9,853 bases of DNA from Gemmatimonadota bacterium (GTDB lineage Bacteria > Gemmatimonadota > Gemmatimonadetes > Longimicrobiales > Gaopeijiaceae), in contig PWZC01000174.1 of assembly GCA_003567615.1 (NCBI GenBank), positions 1-9,853 on the forward strand, given 5' to 3'. Shown in pieces: positions 1 through 4,921 of this stretch. Position numbers and translations under genes: made by a program. Numbering within the stretch: the stretch's first letter is position 1; each line of letters opens with the position of its first letter. Under the pieces are notes generated by a model. That model saw only the letters and a list, made by a program, of their open reading frames with translations, was not told where the DNA came from and did no database searches.

Positions 1-584
1 ATGAGAGACTGGAACGGGAGCACCGTCCCGAATGGGTCGAGGCCTGGGCCCACGGGCGTACCGGCGTCCCCCTCGTGGACGCCGTCATGCGGTGTCTTGG
101 CAAGACCGGATGGGTCACCTTCCGGATGCGGGCCATGGTCGTATCCTTCCTCACACATCACCTTTTCCAGGATTGGAGGAGCGGAGCCCCCATCCTCGCC
201 CGCCTCTTCCTGGACTACGAGCCCGGCATCCATTATCCCCAGCTACAGATGCAGGCGGGCGTGACGGGAGTGAACACCGTGCGGATCTACAACCCCACCA
301 AACAGGCCCGGGAGCAGGATCCGGAGGGAGCATTCATTGCCCGTTGGGTGCCGGAGTTGGCGGGCCTTCCCGCCCCCTACCGCCACGCCCCGTGGACCGT
401 CACGCCGTTGGAAGCCGGGATGTATGGATTCACTCCCGGGAAGGACTACCCCGAGCCCCTGGTGGACCCGGAGGCGGCGGCCCAGGTGGCCCGAGACCGG
501 CTATGGGGGCACCGGAACGACCCTGTGGTGCTCCGGGAAGGACACCGGATTCTGCGGACCCATACCCGGCGAAGGCGTCGGTGA
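1..584 (+). CDS. Photolyase/cryptochrome-family FAD-binding domain protein, C-terminal part (5' end outside window)
   Basis: The frame is open from base 3 to the TGA at 582-584, giving 193 residues; the N-terminus lies upstream of the window. The stretch from GRTGVPLVDAVMRCL through TGWVTFRMRAM, SFLTHHLFQDWR, FLDYEPGIHYPQ and RIYNPTKQ to DPEGAFIARWVPEL is the C-terminal half of the helical FAD-binding domain of the photolyase/cryptochrome superfamily. Such proteins bind FAD and usually repair UV-damaged DNA or sense blue light. The segment where E. coli photolyase has GGWQWAAS reads PQLQMQAG here, so the aromatic residues next to the flavin (Trp382 and Trp384 in E. coli) appear to be Leu and Met. 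I recall this signature from a bacterial branch of FAD-binding photolyase-like proteins rather than classical CPD class I enzymes. The protein ends in a run of five Arg. Family assignment is secure; the repair substrate is not. Confidence 0.93.
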   Translation, partial: ERLEREHRPEWVEAWAHGRTGVPLVDAVMRCLGKTGWVTFRMRAMVVSFLTHHLFQDWRSGAPILARLFLDYEPGIHYPQLQMQAGVTGVNTVRIYNPTKQAREQDPEGAFIARWVPELAGLPAPYRHAPWTVTPLEAGMYGFTPGKDYPEPLVDPEAAAQVARDRLWGHRNDPVVLREGHRILRTHTRRRRR

Positions 585-599
585 TCAGGTGAGGTTTCC

Positions 600-866
600 T
601 TGACCGACCCTCGGCGGTTCACCGACTACTATATATGGGGAACCGTCGCCTTCGTGGCGGCGGATCTGATGGCCGGCCTGAATCTTCGGATCCCCGGCCT
701 CACCCATGAGCCCCGGTCCCTCCCCTCGGTCCTGGACCAGGGACTGGAACCGGCGGATGCGGTGATGGGGGTGTCCGAGGTCGTGGCAGTTGGCCTGGCC
801 GGAGCGGTGTTTCTGTCCGGTGTCTATGTGGGGCTTGGCCAAGCGCGAAGCCCCCAAGGAGGCTAG
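600..866 (+). CDS. Small putative membrane protein, TTG start
   Basis: An 88-residue ORF begins 15 bp after the photolyase stop. The TTG at 600-602 is preceded by a good ribosome-binding site, GGTGAGG at 588-594, five bases upstream, which is the main argument that the ORF is real and translated with the photolyase. The product has two hydrophobic stretches, about residues 13-27 (WGTVAFVAADLMAGL) and 57-80 (rich in V, A, G and L), separated by a polar segment, so it could be a two-helix inner-membrane hairpin. I do not recognise a family. No in-frame ATG precedes it downstream of the photolyase stop. The stop lies only 10 bp before a minisatellite. It could be a spurious ORF in GC-rich DNA, but the RBS, the position and the hydrophobic pattern favour a gene. 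Confidence 0.5.
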   Translation: MTDPRRFTDYYIWGTVAFVAADLMAGLNLRIPGLTHEPRSLPSVLDQGLEPADAVMGVSEVVAVGLAGAVFLSGVYVGLGQARSPQGG

Positions 867-876
867 AACCGGCACC

Positions 877-1010
877 GGGGCAGCACCCGTACCGGGCCGG
901 AACGCGTAGCGGGCAGCACCCGCCCCGGGCAGCACCCTCCCCGGGCCAGCACCCGCTCCGGGCCAGCACCCGCCCCGGGCCAGCACCCGCTCCGGGCCAG
1001 CACCCGCACG
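877..1010. repeat. 17-bp minisatellite, eight units, in the arcA upstream region
   Basis: Eight consecutive units start at 877, 894, 911, 927, 943, 960, 977 and 994. Units 3 and 4 are 16 bp, the rest 17 bp. The consensus is GGGCCAGCACCCGCTCC. Units 5-8 are nearly identical and alternate CGCTCC/CGCCCC endings; unit 2 is strongly diverged. There are no unique spacers, so it is not a CRISPR. The period is not a multiple of three, and the reverse-strand reading frames through it are Gly/Arg/Cys/Pro-rich artefacts. Confidence 0.93.
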
Positions 1011-1030
1011 GCGAATCGTTGGTGTGAGCG

Positions 1031-1078
1031 GACCCCAGGGGTCGGTTCGGGGAACTCGTGCAAGCCGGTCCGTGGACC
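1031..1078. promoter_or_regulatory. Cluster of three short palindromes upstream of arcA
   Basis: Three perfect inverted repeats lie in 48 bp: GACCCCAGGGGTC at 1031-1043 (6-bp arms, 1-nt centre), GTTC-GGG-GAAC at 1045-1055, and GGTCC-GT-GGACC at 1067-1078. They sit about 170-215 bp before the chosen arcA start and directly after the minisatellite. They could be protein-binding sites or hairpins in a leader. I cannot assign a regulator and see no convincing -35/-10 pair. The rest of the gene-free 867-1244 stretch holds only the minisatellite and the arcA leader. Confidence 0.3.
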
Positions 1079-1225
1079 TAGCGGGATCGGGGTCCTATTG
1101 TGCGTTCGTACCTCAGTGGCTCTTCGTTTCCCAATCCCCCGTTCGGAGTTGACCCCGGCCGGACATCTCGTTTCTCGATCTTCCCCCGATCCACCTGCCA
1201 TGAACTCTTCAATCCATCAGAGCCG

Positions 1226-1251
1226 CCCCGAGGGGACATCCCCCATGGGGG
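1226..1251 (+). promoter_or_regulatory. arcA ribosome-binding site and start codon inside complementary G/C tracts
   Basis: AGGGG at 1231-1235 lies nine bases before the ATG at 1245 and is the only good Shine-Dalgarno sequence near the arcA N-terminus, so it decides the start. The ATG is the centre of a perfect palindrome, CCCCCATGGGGG (1240-1251). The Shine-Dalgarno GGGG can pair with CCCC on either side (1226-1229 or 1240-1244). The initiation region could therefore fold on itself; whether this regulates translation is inference. Confidence 0.5.
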
Positions 1252-2492
1252 TTTCCGTTCACTCCGAAATCGGTCGTCTCCGCCGAGTCCTGGTCCACGA
1301 GCCTGGGTCGGAAGTGGACCAGATGGTTCCGGGTATGATGGAAGAGCTACTCTTCGATGATATTCTCTTCGGGGCCGCGGCACGGGATGAGCACCGTCGG
1401 TTCCGGCGGGTCCTGCAGCTTCTGGGCGTCGAGGTTCTGGAGAGTGAAGATCTCCTGAGCAGGGCACTGTCGGAGCGGGATGGGCGCGAGTGGCTCGAGT
1501 CCCGGATCCTTCCCCACATCGATCCCCCGTTCCGGGAAAAATTCCGTGCCATGGGACCCCGGGAGGCTTCTCGTGCCCTGGTGGGCGGGGTCCGGCGCAA
1601 GGGCAGCCCCACTGCCGTGACCCTGGACGACCTCTTCGGGATCCGGCCCCTCCCCAACTGGTGCTTCCAGCGGGACACCCAGGTAGTTCTGGGTGACCGG
1701 GTTCACATCTCGTCCATGGCCAGCGTGGCCCGTCGACGGGAGGGGGAGCTGGCCCGGACCATCTTCCGTTTCCATCCGCAGCTCCGGGGGACGCCCATCA
1801 TGGAAGAGGAGGGGACGGATGATGAGCGACTGGTGCTCGAGGGGGGCGATGTGCTGGTACTGTCCCCGGACATCGTGGCGGTCGGGGAGTCGGCTCGCAC
1901 TTCGGCGGGTGGGCTCGACACCCTCATGGAGCAGTTGCGGCGAGCCGAGGTGCGCCCGCGCTGGCTCTTCCAGGTGAGCCTTCCGCGCCAGCGAGCGTTC
2001 ATGCACCTCGACACCCTCTTCACCCCGGTGGACCGGGATGTCTGTCTGGTCTATCCACCCGTGATCCTCCCCGGGTACCCGGAGAGCGCGCGGGTCCTGG
2101 AGTACGATCTCCACGCCCGGGACCCGGAGCCGCGGGAAGCCGGCGACCTGCTCGGGGCCCTGGCACGGCGCGGACTCCGATACCGACCGGTTTTCTGCGG
2201 CGGGCGGGATCCGGTGGAGCAGCAGCGGGAGCAGTGGACGGACGGAGCCAATGCACTTGCCGTGGCGCCCGGTGTGGCGGTGCTCTACGACCGTAACGTA
2301 CGGACTGCGGAGGCGCTGGATGAAGCTGGATTCCGGATCGTCCATGCGGATGAACTCCTCCTGGGCGGCACCGAAGTATCGGTGGATTCCGGTGAACAGG
2401 TCTGCATCCTGATCCCATCCAATGAGTTGTCGCGGGCCCGGGGTGGGCCGCACTGCCTCACCCATCCCATTTGGCGCGATCCGGTCTCCTGA
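1245..2492 (+). CDS. arcA: Arginine deiminase
   Basis: This 415-residue protein should hydrolyse L-arginine to L-citrulline and ammonia (EC 3.5.3.6) in the cytoplasm, the first step of the arginine deiminase pathway. All family blocks appear in order: SEIGRLRRVLVHEPG (7-21), LLFDDILFG (35-43), PLPNWCFQRDTQVV (135-148), EGGD (199-202), MHLDTLFTPVD (253-263) and RGGPHC (399-404). The expected catalytic residues are Asp144, Glu199, Asp202, His254, Asp256 and the nucleophile Cys404, with the same local spacings as in characterised enzymes. Length is normal for the family. The frame stays open upstream to 1098, but only the ATG at 1245 has a Shine-Dalgarno sequence and it begins exactly where ArcA homology starts. 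No ornithine transcarbamylase, carbamate kinase or arginine/ornithine antiporter gene is nearby, so it looks free-standing. The next gene is convergent, with 2 bp between stops. Confidence 0.95.
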   Translation: MGVSVHSEIGRLRRVLVHEPGSEVDQMVPGMMEELLFDDILFGAAARDEHRRFRRVLQLLGVEVLESEDLLSRALSERDGREWLESRILPHIDPPFREKFRAMGPREASRALVGGVRRKGSPTAVTLDDLFGIRPLPNWCFQRDTQVVLGDRVHISSMASVARRREGELARTIFRFHPQLRGTPIMEEEGTDDERLVLEGGDVLVLSPDIVAVGESARTSAGGLDTLMEQLRRAEVRPRWLFQVSLPRQRAFMHLDTLFTPVDRDVCLVYPPVILPGYPESARVLEYDLHARDPEPREAGDLLGALARRGLRYRPVFCGGRDPVEQQREQWTDGANALAVAPGVAVLYDRNVRTAEALDEAGFRIVHADELLLGGTEVSVDSGEQVCILIPSNELSRARGGPHCLTHPIWRDPVS

Positions 2493-2494
2493 GG

Positions 2495-2992
2495 TCAGAT
2501 CGGAAGGTCCAGGAAGGTCACGTGGTGAGCCGCGGCGTCGTAGACGGCGGCGCTGGGCGTGCCCTTCCACCCGAGGATTTCTCCTGGGTTCACCCAGAGA
2601 CAGTCTCCGAATCGTTCCTCATGGCGCTGGTGGGTGTGACCGGAGAAGACGACATCGTAGTCGCCGGTCCGAGCCAGGGCTGATCCGTACAGGGGGAAGT
2701 GGGTCAGGGCGATCCGGCGCCCCCCTAGCTCCAACTCCGCGTGCTCACCGTGGAGGTTCAGGTTCGGGGCCCCTTCTGCTGCGAACCTGGCTATGGCGAA
2801 GCGGTCTCCGTCTCCGTTGCCGAAGACGCAGTGCACCTCCCCGTCGAACCCCGCCAGAACCCGGGCCGGGATGGGTGAGCAGAAGTCGCCAAGGAAGAGA
2901 AGTGTGCCAATGCCCTGCGACGAGAACACTTCCAGGGCGGCCCGGAGACCGTTGAGATTGTCGTGGATGTCGGAAAGGACGCCGATACGCAT
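2495..2992 (-). CDS. YfcE/MJ0936-type metallophosphoesterase
   Basis: A 165-residue calcineurin-like metallophosphoesterase, probably a cytoplasmic phosphodiesterase using two divalent metal ions. The ligand motifs are all visible: SDIHDN (Asp8, His10), LGDF (Asp36), GNGD (Asn59, where the family usually has GNCD or GNHD), LTHFP (His98) and SGHTH (His119, His121). The length fits the single-domain YfcE/MJ0936 family. The ATG at 2990-2992 is chosen because MRIGVLSDIHDN is the canonical N-terminus and GGTGG lies about eight bases upstream. The frame runs open another 40 codons to 3112, but that extension has no family similarity. The gene faces arcA tail to tail, 2 bp between stops and no room for a terminator. 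Substrate cannot be told from sequence. Confidence 0.92.
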   Translation of the reverse strand: MRIGVLSDIHDNLNGLRAALEVFSSQGIGTLLFLGDFCSPIPARVLAGFDGEVHCVFGNGDGDRFAIARFAAEGAPNLNLHGEHAELELGGRRIALTHFPLYGSALARTGDYDVVFSGHTHQRHEERFGDCLWVNPGEILGWKGTPSAAVYDAAAHHVTFLDLPI

Positions 2993-3184
2993 GGAGGGGC
3001 CACCTGGTTGGAGGATCGGGTTGTAGGTTCCCTCACCATACCTTGCTGCACCGGGGGATGGAACCGGGATTGCGCGACGGCGTTTCATGGCCTGGCCCCA
3101 CATCTCATTCACCGGCTGGTACGTACCTTTTCACCGACCGCGACGATCCTTCGGCACGAGACAAGGTTCCCCACTGGACCACCC

Positions 3185-3859
3185 ATGCGAAACCAGCTTT
3201 CCTACCGGTCTATTCTCAACTGGCCGGCAGCCTTCCTTTGGCTGGTACTCCTTGCCTCTCCGGTTGCCACGTGGGCGCAGGCCCCAGGTAGTGCCGTTTC
3301 CACTTCGACGCAGGCCCTGCACAACGTCATTCCCACTTCGACGCAGGCCCCGGACAAGGGCATTCCCCCATGGGGAAGGGCAGCGGGTGCGGGCATTCCC
3401 ACCCACCCGGAAACGAAGCAGACGGCGAATCGCCGGAAAGAAGCGGGACGGACGGAGGTACGGATGGGAGTGTCCTGGTTCGACCTTGAGGGAGATCGGA
3501 GTTCGACGGCCCTGGAGTTTTCGTTCCGTCCCACACTCGAATTGCCGCTGGACGCACGGCTCCAGTTCGGAGCCATGGGCAACGGCGACGGAGCTTTCTA
3601 TGCCTACGGGGGGATCACTCGGGCCCTTCACCTGGGGGGATTCCGACTGAGCCCGTCGATCAGCGTTGGCCTCTATCAGCGGGGTGAGAGTCTCGATCTG
3701 GGGAGTCCGTTGGAGTTCCGGTCAGGGCTTCTACTGGATCGTCGCGTCTTGCGGGAGCATCGCCTCGGCCTCTTTGTGTATCACCTCTCCAACGCGGGCC
3801 TGGCCGACCGGAATCCGGGTGTTGAGATCCTGGGCGTGGGATACGTGATCCCCTGGTAG
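3185..3859 (+). CDS. PagL-family lipid A 3-O-deacylase (acyloxyacyl hydrolase)
   Basis: A 224-residue outer-membrane protein. Residues 1-32 form a signal peptide with a hydrophobic core (about 15-29) and a likely cleavage after ATWA or nearby. Residues 38-78 are a low-complexity linker of 11-residue repeats. From about residue 90 the alternating polar/hydrophobic strands fit a small beta-barrel ending in the aromatic Trp224. The last strands read VYHLSNAG...NPGVEILGVGY, the PagL signature. Catalytic triad candidates are His200, Ser202 and Glu214, with the same spacing (2 and 12 residues) as His126/Ser128/Glu140 in Pseudomonas PagL. PagL removes the 3-O-linked acyl chain from lipid A and softens innate immune recognition or changes envelope properties. 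The ATG at 3185 has only a weak AAGG upstream but precedes a proper signal peptide. It is longer than typical PagL because of the linker. Confidence 0.85.
   Translation: MRNQLSYRSILNWPAAFLWLVLLASPVATWAQAPGSAVSTSTQALHNVIPTSTQAPDKGIPPWGRAAGAGIPTHPETKQTANRRKEAGRTEVRMGVSWFDLEGDRSSTALEFSFRPTLELPLDARLQFGAMGNGDGAFYAYGGITRALHLGGFRLSPSISVGLYQRGESLDLGSPLEFRSGLLLDRRVLREHRLGLFVYHLSNAGLADRNPGVEILGVGYVIPW
3296..3394 (+). repeat. 33-bp in-frame tandem repeat in the deacylase linker
   Basis: Three 33-bp units (3296-3328, 3329-3361, 3362-3394) encode VSTSTQALHNV, IPTSTQAPDKG and IPPWGRAAGAG, and a partial fourth begins IPTH. Units 1 and 2 share a 15-base core, ACTTCGACGCAGGCC. The end of the signal peptide (TWAQAPGSA) aligns with the same pattern, so the array may have grown from the cleavage region. 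Unit 3 contains the inverted repeat TTCCCC-CAT-GGGGAA at 3363-3377. The period preserves the reading frame. Confidence 0.85.
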
Positions 3860-3869
3860 ATCAGAGGCC

Positions 3870-4012
3870 TTGAAGGGGGATGAAGAATTCGCTAAGCTTA
3901 GGTGTGTGGCCAAGGCACTCCGGGCTTTTGTGACGATTGCTCCCGGGTCACCAACCAGCTAAACCGTCTTCAGGGGGTCCTGCGCCGAATCTTCGCGCAG
4001 GACCTTCTTTTT
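3870..4012 (+). ncRNA. Possible small RNA or 3' UTR ending in a strong terminator
   Basis: Between the deacylase stop (3859) and the terminator at 3976-4012 there is no ORF of note. The segment contains the short inverted repeats GTGAC/GTCAC and CCGGG/CCCGG between about 3918 and 3953, which overlap and would compete. A poor promoter-like pair, TTGAAG (3870-3875) and TAAGCT (3893-3898), is spaced by 17 bp. A transcript from about 3905 to 4012 would be a compact structured RNA, but the simpler reading is the 3' UTR of the deacylase mRNA. It does not fold as a tRNA and matches no RNA family I recognise. Confidence 0.25.
3976..4012 (+). terminator. Intrinsic terminator
   Basis: A perfect 10-bp stem, GGTCCTGCGC (3976-3985) with GCGCAGGACC (3995-4004), closes a 9-nt loop and is followed at once by TTCTTTTT (4005-4012). 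This is a textbook rho-independent terminator on the plus strand. It lies 116 bp after the deacylase stop and would end that transcript or a small RNA starting in between. No T tract lies on the other side, so it should act in one direction only. Confidence 0.88.
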
Positions 4013-4343
4013 GTGGGTTCCCCCCCCGATTTCCTGCAGCCTGTTCAACGGTCGACTCAGTCGGTGCCGGGCCTCCCGGGGGGCGAGAATGGCCCATGCG
4101 GGGCGCCGGTTCACGAGGATGGCCCACCCGGGGCGCCCTCGAGGAGAACGTGGCCAAGGTTTTGCCCGCTCAGCGATGAGAGCTCCAACCACGACGGCCA
4201 CGGCATCCAGTAGGTCGAAATTCTTGCCGGTTTCGCTTGCGGTTCAAGGACGAGCGGACCCTCCGTGGAGTCCCGAGCCAATTCTGCCGGCACACCCCCA
4301 GCACGCCCCGAGGATTCTTGTGCTTCTTGATCGGACCCTGAGG
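4013..4343. other. Gene-free spacer, first part, including a 30-bp repeat pair
   Basis: About 330 bp with short overlapping ORFs on both strands, none with a credible RBS, domain or codon pattern. It contains a small inverted repeat (CCGGG-CCT-CCCGG, 4067-4079) and the 30-bp repeat pair listed separately. The minus-strand frame around 4130-4245 reads a peptide with a hydrophobic patch (DAVAVVVGALIAERAKPW), then continues through the terminator stem. I could not connect it to a family, and it is more likely chance or a decayed remnant than a gene. Confidence 0.5.
4084..4143. repeat. 30-bp direct repeat pair
   Basis: Two adjacent 30-bp units, 4084-4113 and 4114-4143, share CGAG-ATGGCCCA--CGGGGCGCC with several substitutions near the ends. 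A decayed third unit may begin at 4144 (GAGAACGTGGCC). The period would encode a 10-residue repeat in any frame, but no frame here looks like a gene. Confidence 0.65.
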
Positions 4344-4461
4344 GCACCAGAGTGGTGCGACCCCAACGACAAAAATTAGAATCCAGGTTCTAGTTTGGGG
4401 TCAAGACAACCAAGCTCGAACTGTTGCGGTAGGCGCCGACTGCCACCGTAAGCTCGAACTG
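4344..4461. repeat. Nested inverted repeats plus a 12-bp direct repeat
   Basis: Several structures are packed end to end. GCACCA-GAG-TGGTGC forms a hairpin at 4344-4358. Directly next to it GACCCCAA (4359-4366) pairs with TTGGGGTC (4395-4402), and the enclosed AT-richer stretch holds the near-palindrome TAGAATCCAGGTTCTA (4377-4392). Then AAGCTCGAACTG occurs twice, at 4412-4423 and 4450-4461, flanking CGGT-A-GGC (4427-4434) pairing with GCCACCG (4442-4448). It resembles a structured RNA, a multi-site protein-binding region or the end of a small mobile element. No integrase or transposase is in the window. Confidence 0.6.
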
Positions 4462-4771
4462 CCATGGGTGGTTCAGGAAGCATTACACCCCGCACCCCAT
4501 CCCCCTCATGCCTCAGATGCGCCCATGGCCCTTTGTTCCCGGATACTGTTGGTGGCCGGTTTCCGGGGGCAGATACCCCCGAGGGCAGTCCCAGCCTACC
4601 AACAGCATCCAAGTACAGGCGGCGAGGGGCACCTGCAGAGGCTATGCACCGACGAGACCAGGCATCAGAGGGTAGCGGGTGGTCTGGCGGGGACCCTACG
4701 ACTCCGCCCTCAAGATTCAGCAGACCCTGCCCTCCACGGCGGGCACGTGATCTGGACGAGAGCCCTCTTCC
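4462..4771. other. Gene-free spacer, second part
   Basis: About 310 bp with open frames on both strands (for example 4376-4834 minus and 4468-4824 plus) that are typical of GC-rich DNA. Their translations are rich in Pro, Arg, Gly and Ser, show no domain or signal, lack ribosome-binding sites and overlap each other almost entirely. I see no gene, RNA or terminator here. Confidence 0.5.
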
Positions 4772-4822
4772 TTTTGTGTGTCGCCGACTTTTGTGTGTCG
4801 CCGATGGGTGTGTGTCGCGTTT
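4772..4822. repeat. 17-bp tandem repeat, three units
   Basis: Units at 4772-4788 (TTTTGTGTGTCGCCGAC), 4789-4805 (the same but for the last base) and 4806-4822 (diverged at both ends, sharing TGTGTGTCG). The sequence is unrelated to the 877-1010 minisatellite, but the unit length is the same. It is T/G-rich on the plus strand, unlike its surroundings. Confidence 0.88.
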
Positions 4823-4837
4823 AGAGGGAGTCATCCG

Positions 4838-4921
4838 TCCCTACTGACGGCCCCCCTACTTCCGGTCCACCCCTACTTCCGGTCCACCCCTGCTTCCGGG
4901 CGCACCGCTGTCTCCGGACCA
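4838..4921. repeat. 17-bp tandem repeat reaching into the 3' end of the minus-strand gene
   Basis: Two perfect 17-bp units, CCCCTACTTCCGGTCCA, lie at 4853-4869 and 4870-4886. A related 18-bp unit (4887-4904) and a more diverged 17-bp unit (4905-4921) follow, and a degenerate 15-bp copy precedes at 4838-4852. The stop codon of the minus-strand gene (CTA at 4873-4875) is inside the second perfect unit, so the last 15 or so codons of that gene are repeat DNA. CCGTC (4835-4839) and GACGG (4846-4850) form a small stem at the array edge, with no T tract. Confidence 0.85.

Noticed and set aside
877..1010. CRISPR-like array
   Set aside because: Units are contiguous with no unique spacers of constant length, and no cas gene is in the window.
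863..1201. Minus-strand ORF with repeating VLARSGCWPGAGAGP-like peptide
   Set aside because: It is a translation of the 17-bp minisatellite; the peptide period reflects 17 bp read in three frames, and there is no RBS or domain.
1098..1244. Longer arcA with start at 1098 or at the ATG at 1200
   Set aside because: No Shine-Dalgarno sequence near either start, and the extra residues have no counterpart in ArcA proteins.
1347..2570. 407-residue minus-strand ORF
   Set aside because: It is a shadow of arcA, which has complete family motifs on the plus strand.
2993..3112. N-terminal extension of the metallophosphoesterase
   Set aside because: Family homology begins exactly at MRIGVLSDIHDN, and this start has its own ribosome-binding site.
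2963..3184. N-terminal extension of the deacylase ORF
   Set aside because: It overlaps the start of the metallophosphoesterase and would bury the signal peptide inside the protein.
3900..3965. tRNA-like segment
   Set aside because: No acceptor stem, no T-arm consensus and no cloverleaf can be drawn.
3959..4250. Minus-strand ORF with DAVAVVVGALIAERAKPW
   Set aside because: Short, passes through the terminator stem and the 30-bp repeats, has no RBS and matches no recognised family.
4344..4461. Integron attC site
   Set aside because: The inverted repeats do not end in the RYYYAAC/GTTRRRY core sites, and no integrase or cassette gene is nearby.
4376..4834. ORFs on both strands in the spacer
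   Set aside because: Pro/Arg/Gly/Ser-rich, overlapping each other, crossing repeats, with no start signal or domain.
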